Source of the DNA: Actinoplanes couchii
GTDB lineage: Bacteria; Actinomycetota; Actinomycetes; Mycobacteriales; Micromonosporaceae
Assembly: GCF_016862075.1 (NCBI RefSeq)
Contig: NZ_BOMG01000075.1
Coordinates: 1-44,811 of the forward strand
DNA length: 44,811 nucleotides
Direction of reading: 5' to 3'
Under the pieces are notes generated by a model. That model had not been told where the DNA came from and did no database searches. It saw nothing but the letters and a program-made list of their open reading frames with translations. The position numbers were made by a program, and so were the translations under genes. This document shows, piece by piece, positions 32,201 to 40,249 of this stretch (its first letter is position 1; each line of letters opens with the position of its first letter).

Positions 32201-34968
32201 CAGTCCACGCAGTTGACACCACGGGTCGGGTCGGCGCTGGGCCCGCCGTCGTTCATCAGCCCGAAGTACGGCAGCCGGGGATCCGCGGTCCGCACCGGAC
32301 GATTGTTGTGGTCCTTGGGAAAGCCCCACTCCAGATCGGCCTGGTGCATGGGCAGCGGACGGCGAAGGAAACCCGGTTTGTTGTACGTCCGGGTGTGCCG
32401 GACGTTGGGCGGATTAGCGTTCCCGGTCAGCGCCGACTGGTCGTTGTGCCAGATCGGCTTGTCGGAGACCCCGAAAGCCGATTCGTCATTCGCCTTGTCG
32501 AAGTCCGGCTTGTGGGTGAGGTCGAATCTCCGTGGATTGCTCAGGTCCGCGGCGGCCTGCTGATAGGCCTGTTCCTTCTGCCGGTGGTAAGCCTCGACGT
32601 TCCGATGATGGTCACGCTGGGCGAAGTCAAGGCGGAGGGCTGCCTTGCGGGCCGCGCGCCGGGCGGCGTCCTGCCACTGCTGGGATTGCGCGATCCGCTG
32701 GTTGTAGTAGGCGAGTTCGCGCCTTTCGACCTCGGTCTTGACCGCCTGCTTGTTCCGTGCACCCTGATCGAAGTAATCCTGCTCGAACTTCGCGGCAGGG
32801 GTCGGCCGTGAGGCCGGACTCGGCATTCCGTGCACGACCCCCGGCCCGGCCGGATCGTTGCGGCCGGCATCCGGTGCCGGGGTAACACCGGCGGCAGTGG
32901 GGTTGTGAGGGTTCGGTCCAGCGGCCGGCGGCCTGGGGCTGTTGGGCGACGATGTGTTCGGGTTCGTCGTCGTAGGACCGCCCGGATTGCTCGGCGACGC
33001 GGCGGCCGGGTTCGTCGAGGCCGGCGTCGTCGGGTTGGTGGTCACCGGGTTGGGGCTATTGGCGGCCGGTGTGTTCGGGCCAGGTGTTGTCGTGGCCGGT
33101 GTTGGCCCCTGCGGTGTGCTGGTCGGTGTCGTGTTTGCCGGCGCCGGGTTGATGGGCGGCCCCGCGGGCGAACCGGGTGAAGTGGTCGATGGGTTGATCG
33201 TCGGCGTGGGGCCGCCGCCCGCGAGTGACACGTTCGGGTTGGGCGCTCCGCCGAGGGGGCCGTTGTTGCCGGTGTTGGGCGCGAAGGCCATCGGCGCGTT
33301 GGTCGAGGGGTTACCGCCCTGCGGCGGGGTGTTGACAGTCGACGGGTTCGGTCCCGGTGAGGTCATGCCGGTGTTGCCGGGCCCGGTGTGGGCCGGGGCC
33401 TCGGCGGGCGGCGCGAACGACGATAGCCTGACGTCGTTGTCCGTCGACGACGACGGGCTGTGGCTGACCGGGGAGGACTGCGGCGAGTGGGAGGCCGGGG
33501 AGGTCGAACCCGGGTCGGAGGCGGCCGCCGAGGATCCGTTGTCCGCATGGGACGAGGACACCGGCGAGGTGGCCGGCGAGGACGCCCCGGAGTCCGAGGG
33601 GGAGGAGAAGGAAGAGGGCGAAGACGACGAGGGCGAGGAGGAGAAGGACGCGGGCGAGGAGGACGACGAATGGGAAGCGGTCGTGGTCGACACCCCGCCG
33701 TCGGAGGCGGAGGAGGAATACGAGGCGGAATACGAAGGGGAATACGAGGACGAGGACGTCGAGGAAGAAGATGTCGAGGACGAGGAGGAACCGCCACCCG
33801 AATAGGACGACCCGCCCCCGGAGGACGACGACGAGGACGAACCGGACGACGAGCCGGACGACCCCGAGTCCGCACCGCCCGAGAAATCGAGACTCGGCCC
33901 TCCGCCATTCGTACCGGCGAATGAGGTTGATGGGCCGGACGAGGCCGGAAGCGAGCCGCCGAGCTTCAGGTCGCCGGTGTTGAGGCTGTTCTTGATGTCG
34001 CTGAACGAGTCCTTGGAGTTGGACACCGAAGTGCCGACCGCGCCGGACGTTCCCGATTTCGCCAGGTCCTCGAAACTCGGGAGCTGGCCGCTGACCGCGG
34101 ATCCACCGAGTTCGCCGAGCATGTCGGAGGCGGCGCCGCGGAAAACGCCGCCCTTGCCGTTCCCGCCGATTCCGCCACCGGTGGCCGCGGCGCCACCGGC
34201 CGCACCGCCGAGAGCGGACATCCCCAGCTCGCTGAACGAGAAGTTGCCGTGCCCGGCCGCCTGCTGATAACCCTGCACCAGGCTGTTGGTGATGGCCTCT
34301 TCACGGGCCTCGTCCTTGGCCGAGTGCAGCGCGTTCCTGCCGAGGTTCTTCAGACCCTTTTTCGTCAGTACGTCTTTGGCCGCACGCTTGCCGAGGTCCT
34401 TGAGAGCCTGTTTGATCGATTTCTTGGCGAGCTGGGCGACAAGTTTCTTGAAGATCTGCTGGATCGCGAACCGGGTGGCCGCGATCAGGCCGCCGGCCGC
34501 CGGAGAGGCCGCGCCGAGGGTGAGCGCCACGGTGACCGCCAGCGCGATCAGCTCGATGACAAAAAGACCGAGTTCGATCCAGGCCTCGAGTTTGGCGGCC
34601 TCGATGTCACCGCCGCACTCCCACACCATCTGCGCCATCGCGTCGGCGAACGCGATGAGCGAATTGAGCGGCGCCTCGTCCCCGCCGGCGGCGACCTGAT
34701 TCCACGCGGCGATGAACGCCTCGATGGTGGTGCCGCTACCGCCGTACCCGTCGATGACCTGCTGCGCGGCCAGGACGGCGTCCTCGCGCGGGCCGACCAT
34801 CGCATCGGCCAGGGCGTACCACTGGTCGGCGACGTCCCAGGTCGCGGCCTCGTTGCCCTCGGGCCAGTCGAAACCGACGACCCATTCGAGAGCCTCGTAC
34901 GCCCAGCCGGGAAGGTCCCAGGGGGAGAAGTCGAGCGGGTGCGGAATGGGGCTGGGCAGAATCGTCAT
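29254..34968 (-). CDS. Giant type VII-linked polymorphic toxin with two papain-fold domains
   Basis: This is a 1904-aa protein. Residues 1-130 match the WXG100-like N-terminal domain of CpnT-type secreted proteins (YEALEWVVGFDWPEGNEAATWDVADQWYALADAM). A hydrophobic stretch follows at about 130-165, then helical and Gly-rich parts, a Ser-rich linker (about 375-530) and Pro/Thr/Asn-rich linkers. The first Tox-PL-like domain has Cys920 (NCVDCSISFMETY), His1026 (GGHAWNAVNHKG) and Asp1044 (LFVDPQTG). A Pro/Gln-rich linker leads to the second with Cys1518 (NNCGDNALSFYESY), His1624 (THIHQAINQNG) and Asp1637 (LYVDPQTR). Tox-PL enzymes are protein glutamine deamidases or proteases. From about 1690 an unrelated domain ends the protein. 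The start overlaps the WXG gene stop as ATGA. Confidence 0.87.
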   Translation of the reverse strand: MTILPSPIPHPLDFSPWDLPGWAYEALEWVVGFDWPEGNEAATWDVADQWYALADAMVGPREDAVLAAQQVIDGYGGSGTTIEAFIAAWNQVAAGGDEAPLNSLIAFADAMAQMVWECGGDIEAAKLEAWIELGLFVIELIALAVTVALTLGAASPAAGGLIAATRFAIQQIFKKLVAQLAKKSIKQALKDLGKRAAKDVLTKKGLKNLGRNALHSAKDEAREEAITNSLVQGYQQAAGHGNFSFSELGMSALGGAAGGAAATGGGIGGNGKGGVFRGAASDMLGELGGSAVSGQLPSFEDLAKSGTSGAVGTSVSNSKDSFSDIKNSLNTGDLKLGGSLPASSGPSTSFAGTNGGGPSLDFSGGADSGSSGSSSGSSSSSSSGGGSSYSGGGSSSSSTSSSSTSSSSYSPSYSASYSSSASDGGVSTTTASHSSSSSPASFSSSPSSSSPSSFSSPSDSGASSPATSPVSSSHADNGSSAAASDPGSTSPASHSPQSSPVSHSPSSSTDNDVRLSSFAPPAEAPAHTGPGNTGMTSPGPNPSTVNTPPQGGNPSTNAPMAFAPNTGNNGPLGGAPNPNVSLAGGGPTPTINPSTTSPGSPAGPPINPAPANTTPTSTPQGPTPATTTPGPNTPAANSPNPVTTNPTTPASTNPAAASPSNPGGPTTTNPNTSSPNSPRPPAAGPNPHNPTAAGVTPAPDAGRNDPAGPGVVHGMPSPASRPTPAAKFEQDYFDQGARNKQAVKTEVERRELAYYNQRIAQSQQWQDAARRAARKAALRLDFAQRDHHRNVEAYHRQKEQAYQQAAADLSNPRRFDLTHKPDFDKANDESAFGVSDKPIWHNDQSALTGNANPPNVRHTRTYNKPGFLRRPLPMHQADLEWGFPKDHNNRPVRTADPRLPYFGLMNDGGPSADPTRGVNCVDCSISFMETYVHGRPTVAAPRTVDSYGFGKPDEHFGEKDGSIRAEEATGSGFTDLTPQYHAGARSDADVKADVDAGFQALIDTLRMGGHGSAAIVLNSWQGGGGHAWNAVNHKGDILFVDPQTGEYTDLTNMTTNSSSPRFATHYGHNGLPSNTNVVDLSALVIDGQGNPVSVPNTPKSRWSGPNTQVPPPPVAYQQQQQALQQQQQNPLPPPPPLPPLPPPPPLPGPTPPVTTQPAPPAPPVTTQPTPPTPPAPPAPPVTPPPAPPVDTMPAPAPPVETAPAPDPAVDTQNITVPPVDTQDVTVPPVDSQPSPTPSPETKPSPPVFDPLSVLDPESMNRPPEVDPLSVLDPGPKPAPTPVVEIDTATGPDNDVTLADDRPDPVPQPSPVSPVVDRNAEQQVKDSYHFELDSKRRGFDTEHRDNLVRDMRREARSKREAADHDAQTNRVADALGDPEVVARRQQAREQLYTDADIMDRQALDIERGGPIDDDVEVTGADWERVNETWADTTPGPVETDDRSALTGDGNPPPIDTTRRYHERGGLRPPLQIHQTDLERAMPRDEDGRIIRLADPREGDWFSLQNDGGPEADPTRSNNCGDNALSFYESYMHARPRVSAPRTFDGYQNGDPNRPINPERGVINRIEQATNSNFEGLTDVGDLSPDDARTQIRMAESRLHHHLLSTGHGSFAFITTQDQAGRTHIHQAINQNGTILYVDPQTRAVREGSPLYTNTGRDVGPDVVRMDALTLDGQNRPRPLHTGDAPTIATDPSGPHRPSREPDWVDSAWSEEEKVLKMMERYELLGDVPPTFDIVTNDAMHHAQRAHTLLKHGPQVELHRSADPHQSQLASSDPAAPDPVRTIEGRIYGDLPWGLGDQQNKSFKWISKSIMNDEINKYVTEKWPAIRSDLALRGRHEGFHDAKRLIGDGFYNKGWHGLGDREAERIRTSLATIVIRTVPGSDPPEPYIHTSFPAGLGKTNGHNATP

Positions 34969-35303
34969 GTCAGCGGCGCCCGGTACGCCTGGTAGACGGT
35001 CTCTCCCGCCCGCGCGTCCGCGTTCATGTTGTCGTCGACGCTCGCGACCGCGGACTCACCGAGGCCTTCCAGGAACTGACCGATGTTGCCGAACGCCTCG
35101 GTGAACTTCTCCATCAGTGGCGTGTAGTTCTTCTGGAACGCCGCACCGATGTCGTCGTTGCCCCACGGATTGGTCGAGCTGGCGTTCTTGATCTCGGCGA
35201 CGGTCCCGTTGTTGAGGGAGACCATCTCGTTGCCGGCCGCGGTCAGTTTGCGCCCGCCCGAGGAGGCCCGCTGCGGGTCGAGATAGAGCTGCTCACCGGC
35301 CAT
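34965..35303 (-). CDS. WXG100-type ESX secretion partner
   Basis: This 112-aa helical-hairpin protein has the turn motif around NPWGNDDIGAAFQKNY (a WxG-type turn), preceded by a helix (RASSGGRKLTAAGNEMVSLNNGTVAEIKN) and followed by a second (LMEKFTEAFGNIGQFLEGLGESAVASVDDNM). It ends with a polar tail. Such proteins pair with the WXG100-like N-terminus of a large substrate for export by an ESX/type VII system. The ATG at 35303 was preferred; a GTG at 35312 is also in frame. It overlaps both neighbours by a few bases, in an operon with the toxin. Confidence 0.82.
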   Translation of the reverse strand: MAGEQLYLDPQRASSGGRKLTAAGNEMVSLNNGTVAEIKNASSTNPWGNDDIGAAFQKNYTPLMEKFTEAFGNIGQFLEGLGESAVASVDDNMNADARAGETVYQAYRAPLT

Positions 35304-35721
35304 CGTTCTCACCGGCCTCGCGCATGACCCGGTCCTGGCGGTCGAGGAAACTGCTGAACTTACCGTCGCGCATGAACCGGGCCGCGCCGGAGTCGGCCGG
35401 AAGATATTCGCCGACCATTTCCTGCACCTGGTCGGTGGTCTTCGCGACCGCCTGCTCGACGGTGCGCAGAACGGTCCGGGACAGCTGTTCCGGGGTGAGC
35501 CGGCGATAGGCGTCCGGGTCGAACCTGAGGTCGACGAGTTGCCCGCGCGGTCCGACGGTGGCCTTGACCATCCGGTCCGGCGACTCGGCGGTCACCGACA
35601 TGCTCGACAGGCGTTCCTGCAGGTCGTCGAGGCCCAGTCGGAGGCGCTGGTACTGCGACACCACATCGTCGAAACGAGCGCGAAGTGCGTGGTTCGCGTC
35701 GCGGTCGGCCTGTCTGCTCAC
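35293..35721 (-). CDS. YbaB/EbfC family protein
   Basis: This 142-aa protein resembles YbaB/EbfC nucleoid-associated proteins: a long N-terminal helix (RFDDVVSQYQRLRLGLDDLQERLSSMSVTAES), the strand pair (RMVKATVGPRGQLVDLRFDPDAYRRLTPEQLSRTV) and a C-terminal helix (LRTVEQAVAKTTDQVQEMVGEYL). In actinobacteria, YbaB-like genes commonly head ESX-substrate/toxin operons, possibly as chaperones or regulators. The GTG start follows GGGGGAG. It is the first gene of the minus-strand toxin operon and faces away from the deaminase pair. Confidence 0.82.
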   Translation of the reverse strand: MSRQADRDANHALRARFDDVVSQYQRLRLGLDDLQERLSSMSVTAESPDRMVKATVGPRGQLVDLRFDPDAYRRLTPEQLSRTVLRTVEQAVAKTTDQVQEMVGEYLPADSGAARFMRDGKFSSFLDRQDRVMREAGENDGR

Positions 35722-35850
35722 GGCTGTCTCCCCCAGGACTCGCGATTTGACTGACAGAACCTACCAGCAGGAATCAACCCCGGGCCTCCACCGACCGGCG
35801 TTGGCCAGGGGCTCTAAGCTCGCACGGACGGACCGAAGGGGGCGGGCTGG

Positions 35851-37104
35851 ATGATCACGCTGGCCGAGGCACAGGACATCGCCCGGGGATGGGCTCACCG
35901 GCAGTCGTTCCAGCGTGGCTACGAGTGTGTGCCGCACGTCGACGAGCTGACCGACGGGTTCGCGGTGTGGATGCGGCTACCGCCACGGACACACACGCAG
36001 CCGGGTGGCGACCTGACCACCGTCATCGACCGGGAGACCGGGCGGCTCTCGCACTGGCCACCGGCCCCGGCCGAGGAGCTGGACCGGACGTACGGCGAGC
36101 GCCGGGCCGCCGTGGTCGGCCCGCACCGGACCGCCGACCCGATCGCCGAACTACGCCGGGAGGCGCACCGCCGGGTCAGCCCGTCGACGGCCGCGCACAT
36201 CACGCTGGGTGGCCGGCTGTTCCGGGCCCGCGGCGCCAAGGGTGACCAGGAGCTGCGTCATCACCCGCTGATCGCCGGGCTGCTGGAGGCGATCCCGCGG
36301 CCGGCCCGGATCCGGGGCGCCGAGCGGCACGCCGAGCTGCTGGTGCTGTCGGACGTGTTCACCGACGCCGACCGGACCCGGACCGACGCCGGCCAGGCGC
36401 CGCTCAGCCTCGACGAGGCGAAGGTCCTGCTCGGCCACGGCGGGTTCGAGACGTTCCACATCCGCGAGGCGGAGGACTCCCACGGCGGCAAGCCCACCCA
36501 CCCGTGTGCCACCTGCTCGGCGATCCTGGTCGAGCTGGGTGTGATCCCGGCCTCCGGCGACTTCCACCGGGCCAACCAGGTGATCCGGCGGCGTACCTCG
36601 GGTGACGACCCGGAACCCGGCCGGTTCCCGGCCGAGGTGGCCTGGGAACTCGCCGCGGGCGGCTGGGGCGAGTCGCGGCGTGCGGAGAAGGATCTGGCGT
36701 ACGTCCGGGACGGCCGGCACCGGGGCACCGAGCACCTGATCGAGGAGTTCCCCGCGGCTCGTGCGGCGTACCTCCAGTTCCACGACACCGCCCCGCACCG
36801 CAACGGCCCCGGCCTGGGGCAGCGTGTCCGGCTGTTCCACATCGGCCCGTTCCACGGCGTGGTGTACCTGGCCGACGCGCTGCACGAACTGGGCCAGGTC
36901 GTCGGCGCCCGGATGTACCCGCTCGGCACCGAGGGCTTCGACGAGGCGGTCCTGGCGATCGACGAACGCGGCCGGGTCTTCTCGCTGGACCAGGGCGGGG
37001 AGTGGTTCGTCGGGGAGACCCTCGACGAGGCGATCATCGCGCTGGTCATGGGCTTGCCGAACGCCCGCGTCCGTGACGACGGCACCTGGAGGAACGAACA
37101 GTGA
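35851..37104 (+). CDS. Imm35-like / YwqJ deaminase / SUKH-3 fusion protein (copy 1)
   Basis: This 417-aa protein appears to have three domains. Residues 1-110 look like the Imm35/YrhB fold (ITLAEAQDIARGWAHR, TTVIDRETGRLSHWP). Residues about 115-245 are a YwqJ-type deaminase with His160-Ala-Glu162 (ERHAELLVLSD) and Pro218-Cys219-Ala-Thr-Cys222, the zinc-binding and catalytic motifs, all intact. Residues about 255-417 resemble SUKH-3 immunity proteins (FPAEVAWELAAGGWGESRRAEKDLAYV, LGQVVGARMYPLGTEGFDEAVLAIDERGRVFSLD). There is no secretion signal. It is coupled to copy 2 by a GTGA overlap and is divergent from the toxin operon. The role, whether toxin neutralised in cis, immunity or base/nucleotide deaminase, is unknown. 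Confidence 0.82.
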   Translation: MITLAEAQDIARGWAHRQSFQRGYECVPHVDELTDGFAVWMRLPPRTHTQPGGDLTTVIDRETGRLSHWPPAPAEELDRTYGERRAAVVGPHRTADPIAELRREAHRRVSPSTAAHITLGGRLFRARGAKGDQELRHHPLIAGLLEAIPRPARIRGAERHAELLVLSDVFTDADRTRTDAGQAPLSLDEAKVLLGHGGFETFHIREAEDSHGGKPTHPCATCSAILVELGVIPASGDFHRANQVIRRRTSGDDPEPGRFPAEVAWELAAGGWGESRRAEKDLAYVRDGRHRGTEHLIEEFPAARAAYLQFHDTAPHRNGPGLGQRVRLFHIGPFHGVVYLADALHELGQVVGARMYPLGTEGFDEAVLAIDERGRVFSLDQGGEWFVGETLDEAIIALVMGLPNARVRDDGTWRNEQ

Positions 37105-38348
37105 TCACTCGTGCGGAGGCCGACGCCATCGCGGCGACCTGGGCTCGTGGCTACACGCTCGCCGGACAGCAACGGACCGCCCGGGTCGACGAGTTCGACC
37201 TCGGGTTCGTCGTCGCCCTGATCTCGGCGACGTCGGTCGAGCTCGGCGCCGCCGCCCAGATCATCGACCGGGCGACCGGCCGGGTGTCGACCTGGCCGAA
37301 CCTGCCCTTCGACACCGTGGCGCAGATGTACCGGGACAGACACGCGGACATCGTCGGCCCGCCCCGGACCGCCGATCCCGAGGTGCAGCTGCGCCGCGAG
37401 ATCCGTCGCCGGATCGCGCCGACGATCGCGGCGCACGCGACGGTCGGCGGCCGGGTCTACATCGGCCGGGGCGCCAAGGGCGACCAGAAGCTCAACCACC
37501 ACCCGCTGGTCCTGGAGCGTCTAGCCGAGCAGGCGCCGCACGAGCAGGTCCGCGGGCACGAGCGGCACGCCGAGCTGATCGCCTGCTCCGACGCCCTGCA
37601 CGACGTGGACCGGCGCCGGGCCCTGGACGGTCTCGGGCCGATCGCTCTCGACGAGGCCCGGGTGCTGCTGGGGGACTCGCTGTTCGAGACGTTCCAGATC
37701 CACGCTTCCGGTGATCCGCAGTCCGGTCAGCCGAACGACCCGTGCGAGACCTGCGTCTACGTGCTCACCCAGCTGGCGTTGCTGCCGTGGGCCAGCACCG
37801 GCGCCTTGCACGAGTTCGTCGCTTCACCGCAGCCAAGTCCCGATCCGGCCAGGTTCTCCGACACGGTCGCCGCGGAGTTGCTCCACGGCGGTTGGTGGCC
37901 GGACGCGCCCTATGACCTGACTGTCGAGATCGCCGAGAGCATGCTGGAGGACGATGTTCTCCCAGTCAACGGCCAGGAGTTCCGCCACCAGGAGTTTCCG
38001 GCGCTTTCCGCGGCGATGGGCCACACGGCGCTGGCTTTGCTGGGGCGTCGTGCACCCGGGGTGTCCCAGCGCTCCCGCCTGTTCGCGATCAACCCCGTGG
38101 ACGCCGCCCACACCGCTGACCTGCTGCACGAGTTCGGTCAGGTGATCGGTGCCCGGCTGCTCCCGCTGGGCCGGGTGAACGGCGAATCGGTGCTGGCCAT
38201 CGACGAGCACGGCCGGGTCTTCGACCTGGACCAGGCCGGGGAGTGGTTCGTGGCCGACACCTATCTGGAAGCCCTGGAGACCCTGATCGTCGGACGCCGG
38301 ACATACCGGGTCCGGGACGACGGGACCTGGGGCGGCGATCAGGAGTAG
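37101..38348 (+). CDS. Imm35-like / YwqJ deaminase / SUKH-3 fusion protein (copy 2)
   Basis: This 415-aa paralogue of the preceding protein has the same layout. The N-terminal part is ITRAEADAIAATWARGYTL with IIDRATGRVSTWP. The deaminase core has His156-Ala-Glu158 and Pro214-Cys215-Glu-Thr-Cys218. The SUKH-3-like C-terminus reads FSDTVAAELLHGGWWPDAPYDLTVEIAESM and IGARLLPLGRVNGESVLAIDEHGRVFDLDQAGEWFV. The copies differ throughout but share GAKGDQ, RHAEL and GEWFV, so the duplication is old. It starts at a GTG inside the stop of copy 1. The 3' end overlaps the convergent monooxygenase gene by 10 nt. Confidence 0.82.
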   Translation: MITRAEADAIAATWARGYTLAGQQRTARVDEFDLGFVVALISATSVELGAAAQIIDRATGRVSTWPNLPFDTVAQMYRDRHADIVGPPRTADPEVQLRREIRRRIAPTIAAHATVGGRVYIGRGAKGDQKLNHHPLVLERLAEQAPHEQVRGHERHAELIACSDALHDVDRRRALDGLGPIALDEARVLLGDSLFETFQIHASGDPQSGQPNDPCETCVYVLTQLALLPWASTGALHEFVASPQPSPDPARFSDTVAAELLHGGWWPDAPYDLTVEIAESMLEDDVLPVNGQEFRHQEFPALSAAMGHTALALLGRRAPGVSQRSRLFAINPVDAAHTADLLHEFGQVIGARLLPLGRVNGESVLAIDEHGRVFDLDQAGEWFVADTYLEALETLIVGRRTYRVRDDGTWGGDQE

Positions 38349-39472
38349 GCAGGCAGTTCGGTGTCGGTGGCCAGGCTCTTCGTGCCGCTGAGGAGCATCC
38401 GCTGGGCCGGGCGGGTGCTCAGCAGCCGGTTGCGCAGCGTCAGGCCGTACCGGGTGGCCGGCGCCAGGAAACGGCCGGGGTTCGCGCCCTTCTGCCATCG
38501 TCCGGCGTACGCCCGCATCCGGGTCTCGTAGGCGGCGAAGGCCGCTCGATGATCGCCGGTGGAGGCCAGCTCACCGGCGAGGACGTGGGCGCCGACCAGC
38601 CCGGTGCCGACACCCATGCCGCCCAGGGTCACGCCCCACGCCGCGTCACCGACCAGGGCGATCCGGCCCCGGGTCCACGACGGCATGTCGATCCTGGCGA
38701 TGGCGTCGAAGTACAGGTCGGTGACGCCGTCGAGGCTGTCCAGCAGCCTCGGCACGTGCCAGGGCAGCCCGTCGAAAGTGCTGCTGATCAGCCGTTTCTG
38801 CGCCGCCTGATCGTGCCAGCCGACGGTTTCCCCGGTGGACCGGAAGATCAGCATGGCGACGGCTCCGGGGCTGACGCTCGCCATCCGGCCGGGCACGTTG
38901 AACCACCGGCTGGAGTCGAGGCCGTCGAACGCCAGCTCCCACCCGGCGATGTGGTAGCCGAGCGGTGTGAGGAACCGGCTCTCGGCACCGAACACCAGAC
39001 GGCGGACCGTGGAGTGCATGCCGTCGGCGCCGATCACCAGGTCGAACTCCTCGGCCCCGGCATCGCGGAACTCCACCCGTACAAAATCGGCTGTCTCTTC
39101 GATCTTGGTGATGGTGTCACCGAACCGGTAGTCGACCCGGCCGGCGCCGCGGTCGTGCAGCAGGCGGGACAGGTCGCGGCGACGAACCTCCAGCTCACCG
39201 CCGGTGAAGGTGGCCGGCAGCGTGAAGATCTCCCGGTCGTGCTCGTCCACGCAGATCATCGCGCTGCCGTGGGTCTGGATGGCGCGCAGGTCGTCGAGCA
39301 CGCCGAGCCGTCGTAGCACCGCGTGATGGGTGGGCCCGCGGAAGTCGACGGCGAAACCGCTGGTGCGGAGCCCGGGGGCGATCTCGACGACGGTGACCGC
39401 CGCCCCGTCCCCGGCGAGTCGCAGGGCCAGGGCCGGCCCGGCGATTCCGGCTCCACTGATCAGTACGCGCAT
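38339..39472 (-). CDS. FAD-dependent monooxygenase
   Basis: This 377-aa class A flavoprotein hydroxylase has the FAD Rossmann motif VLISGAGIAGPALALRLAGDGAAVTVVE. The mid-protein segment ADGMHSTVRRLVFG is close to the DG motif, and the second FAD contact GRIALVGDAAWGVTLGGMGVGTGLVGAHVLAGEL is the GD motif. These enzymes hydroxylate aromatic or polyketide substrates, including tetracycline-like drugs and rifampicin. The substrate cannot be told here. It is divergent from a TetR regulator across a 68-bp spacer that contains an inverted-repeat operator, so expression is probably ligand-induced. Confidence 0.9.
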   Translation of the reverse strand: MRVLISGAGIAGPALALRLAGDGAAVTVVEIAPGLRTSGFAVDFRGPTHHAVLRRLGVLDDLRAIQTHGSAMICVDEHDREIFTLPATFTGGELEVRRRDLSRLLHDRGAGRVDYRFGDTITKIEETADFVRVEFRDAGAEEFDLVIGADGMHSTVRRLVFGAESRFLTPLGYHIAGWELAFDGLDSSRWFNVPGRMASVSPGAVAMLIFRSTGETVGWHDQAAQKRLISSTFDGLPWHVPRLLDSLDGVTDLYFDAIARIDMPSWTRGRIALVGDAAWGVTLGGMGVGTGLVGAHVLAGELASTGDHRAAFAAYETRMRAYAGRWQKGANPGRFLAPATRYGLTLRNRLLSTRPAQRMLLSGTKSLATDTELPAYS

Positions 39473-39483
39473 GGTCCGTCTCC

Positions 39484-39524
39484 AAACTGTGTCCGTCGGA
39501 TACAGATTATGCTAGACACAGTTT
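39484..39524. promoter_or_regulatory. Inverted-repeat operator between monooxygenase and TetR genes
   Basis: AAACTGTGTC (39484-39493) and GACACAGTTT (39515-39524) are perfect 10-bp inverted arms. Nested with the left arm is TGTGTCCG-T-CGGATACA (39488-39504), an imperfect palindrome (7 of 8). These fit TetR dimer sites controlling both divergent promoters. Confidence 0.65.
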
Positions 39525-39540
39525 TTACGGGAGGGCAACC

Positions 39541-40233
39541 ATGCGCGACCTGATGACACTGCTGTGGACGCCGGCGGCCCCGCCCCGCCGCGGCCCGCGA
39601 CCGACTCTGACCCTGGAGACGATCACCGCTGCCGGCATCGCGGCGGCCGACGCCGAGGGCCTGGCCGCGGTCACCATGCAGCGGGTGGCCGAGGCCGTCG
39701 GGGTGACCAAGATGGCCCTCTACCGCTACGTCCCCGGCAAGGCCGAGCTGGTCGCCCTGATGCTGGACACGGCCATCGGCGCCCCGCCCGATCCGGTTCC
39801 CGGCGCGACCTGGCGGGCGACCCTGGACGGTTGGGCCCGGGCGCTGTTCACCGGATTCCACGCCCACCCGTGGGCCCTCGAGGCCGCTGTCGGAGCCCGG
39901 GTGATCGGGCCGAACGAGCTGAGCTGGCTGGAGACCGCGGTCGCCGCTCTGACCGATTCCGGTCTGCACGGCAGTGAGAAGCTCGACGTGGCGGTGCTGC
40001 TCACCGGGCACGTCCGCAACCTGGCCCAGCAGGTCACCGCGATGCCGCCGGGCGCGGACCCGGAGCAGGCGATGGGCCTGCAGGCGCTGCTGGCCGGCCG
40101 GGAGGAGCGGTTCCCGGCCGTCGCCGCGGCGCTGGAGTCGACCGGGGGTGACCGGGCCCTCGACTTCGGGCTGGCGCGCATCCTGGACGGGGTCGGCGTG
40201 CTGATCGCCGAGCGGATCACGCGGCCCACGTAG
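39541..40233 (+). CDS. TetR family transcriptional regulator
   Basis: This 230-aa protein has an N-terminal helix-turn-helix (LTLETITAAGIAAADAEGLAAVTMQRVAEAVGVTKMALYRYVPGKAELVALMLD). The C-terminal helical domain is of the TetR_C type (TWRATLDGWARALFTGFHAHPWALEAAVGARVIGPNELSWLETAVAAL). It is preceded by GGGAGG as the ribosome site. It is divergent from the FAD monooxygenase and likely represses it and itself through the inverted repeat in the spacer. Confidence 0.88.
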   Translation: MRDLMTLLWTPAAPPRRGPRPTLTLETITAAGIAAADAEGLAAVTMQRVAEAVGVTKMALYRYVPGKAELVALMLDTAIGAPPDPVPGATWRATLDGWARALFTGFHAHPWALEAAVGARVIGPNELSWLETAVAALTDSGLHGSEKLDVAVLLTGHVRNLAQQVTAMPPGADPEQAMGLQALLAGREERFPAVAAALESTGGDRALDFGLARILDGVGVLIAERITRPT

Positions 40234-40249
40234 CCGATCTGGGCATGAC

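Noticed and set aside
30097..32811. 904-aa plus-strand ORF opposite the toxin gene
   Set aside because: The composition is Arg/Val/Gly/Asp-rich without motifs. The opposite strand carries conserved Tox-PL motifs.
32942..33805. Plus-strand ORF with a very acidic Glu/Asp tail
   Set aside because: The acidic runs are the complement of Ser codon runs in the toxin linker, so it is not a gene.
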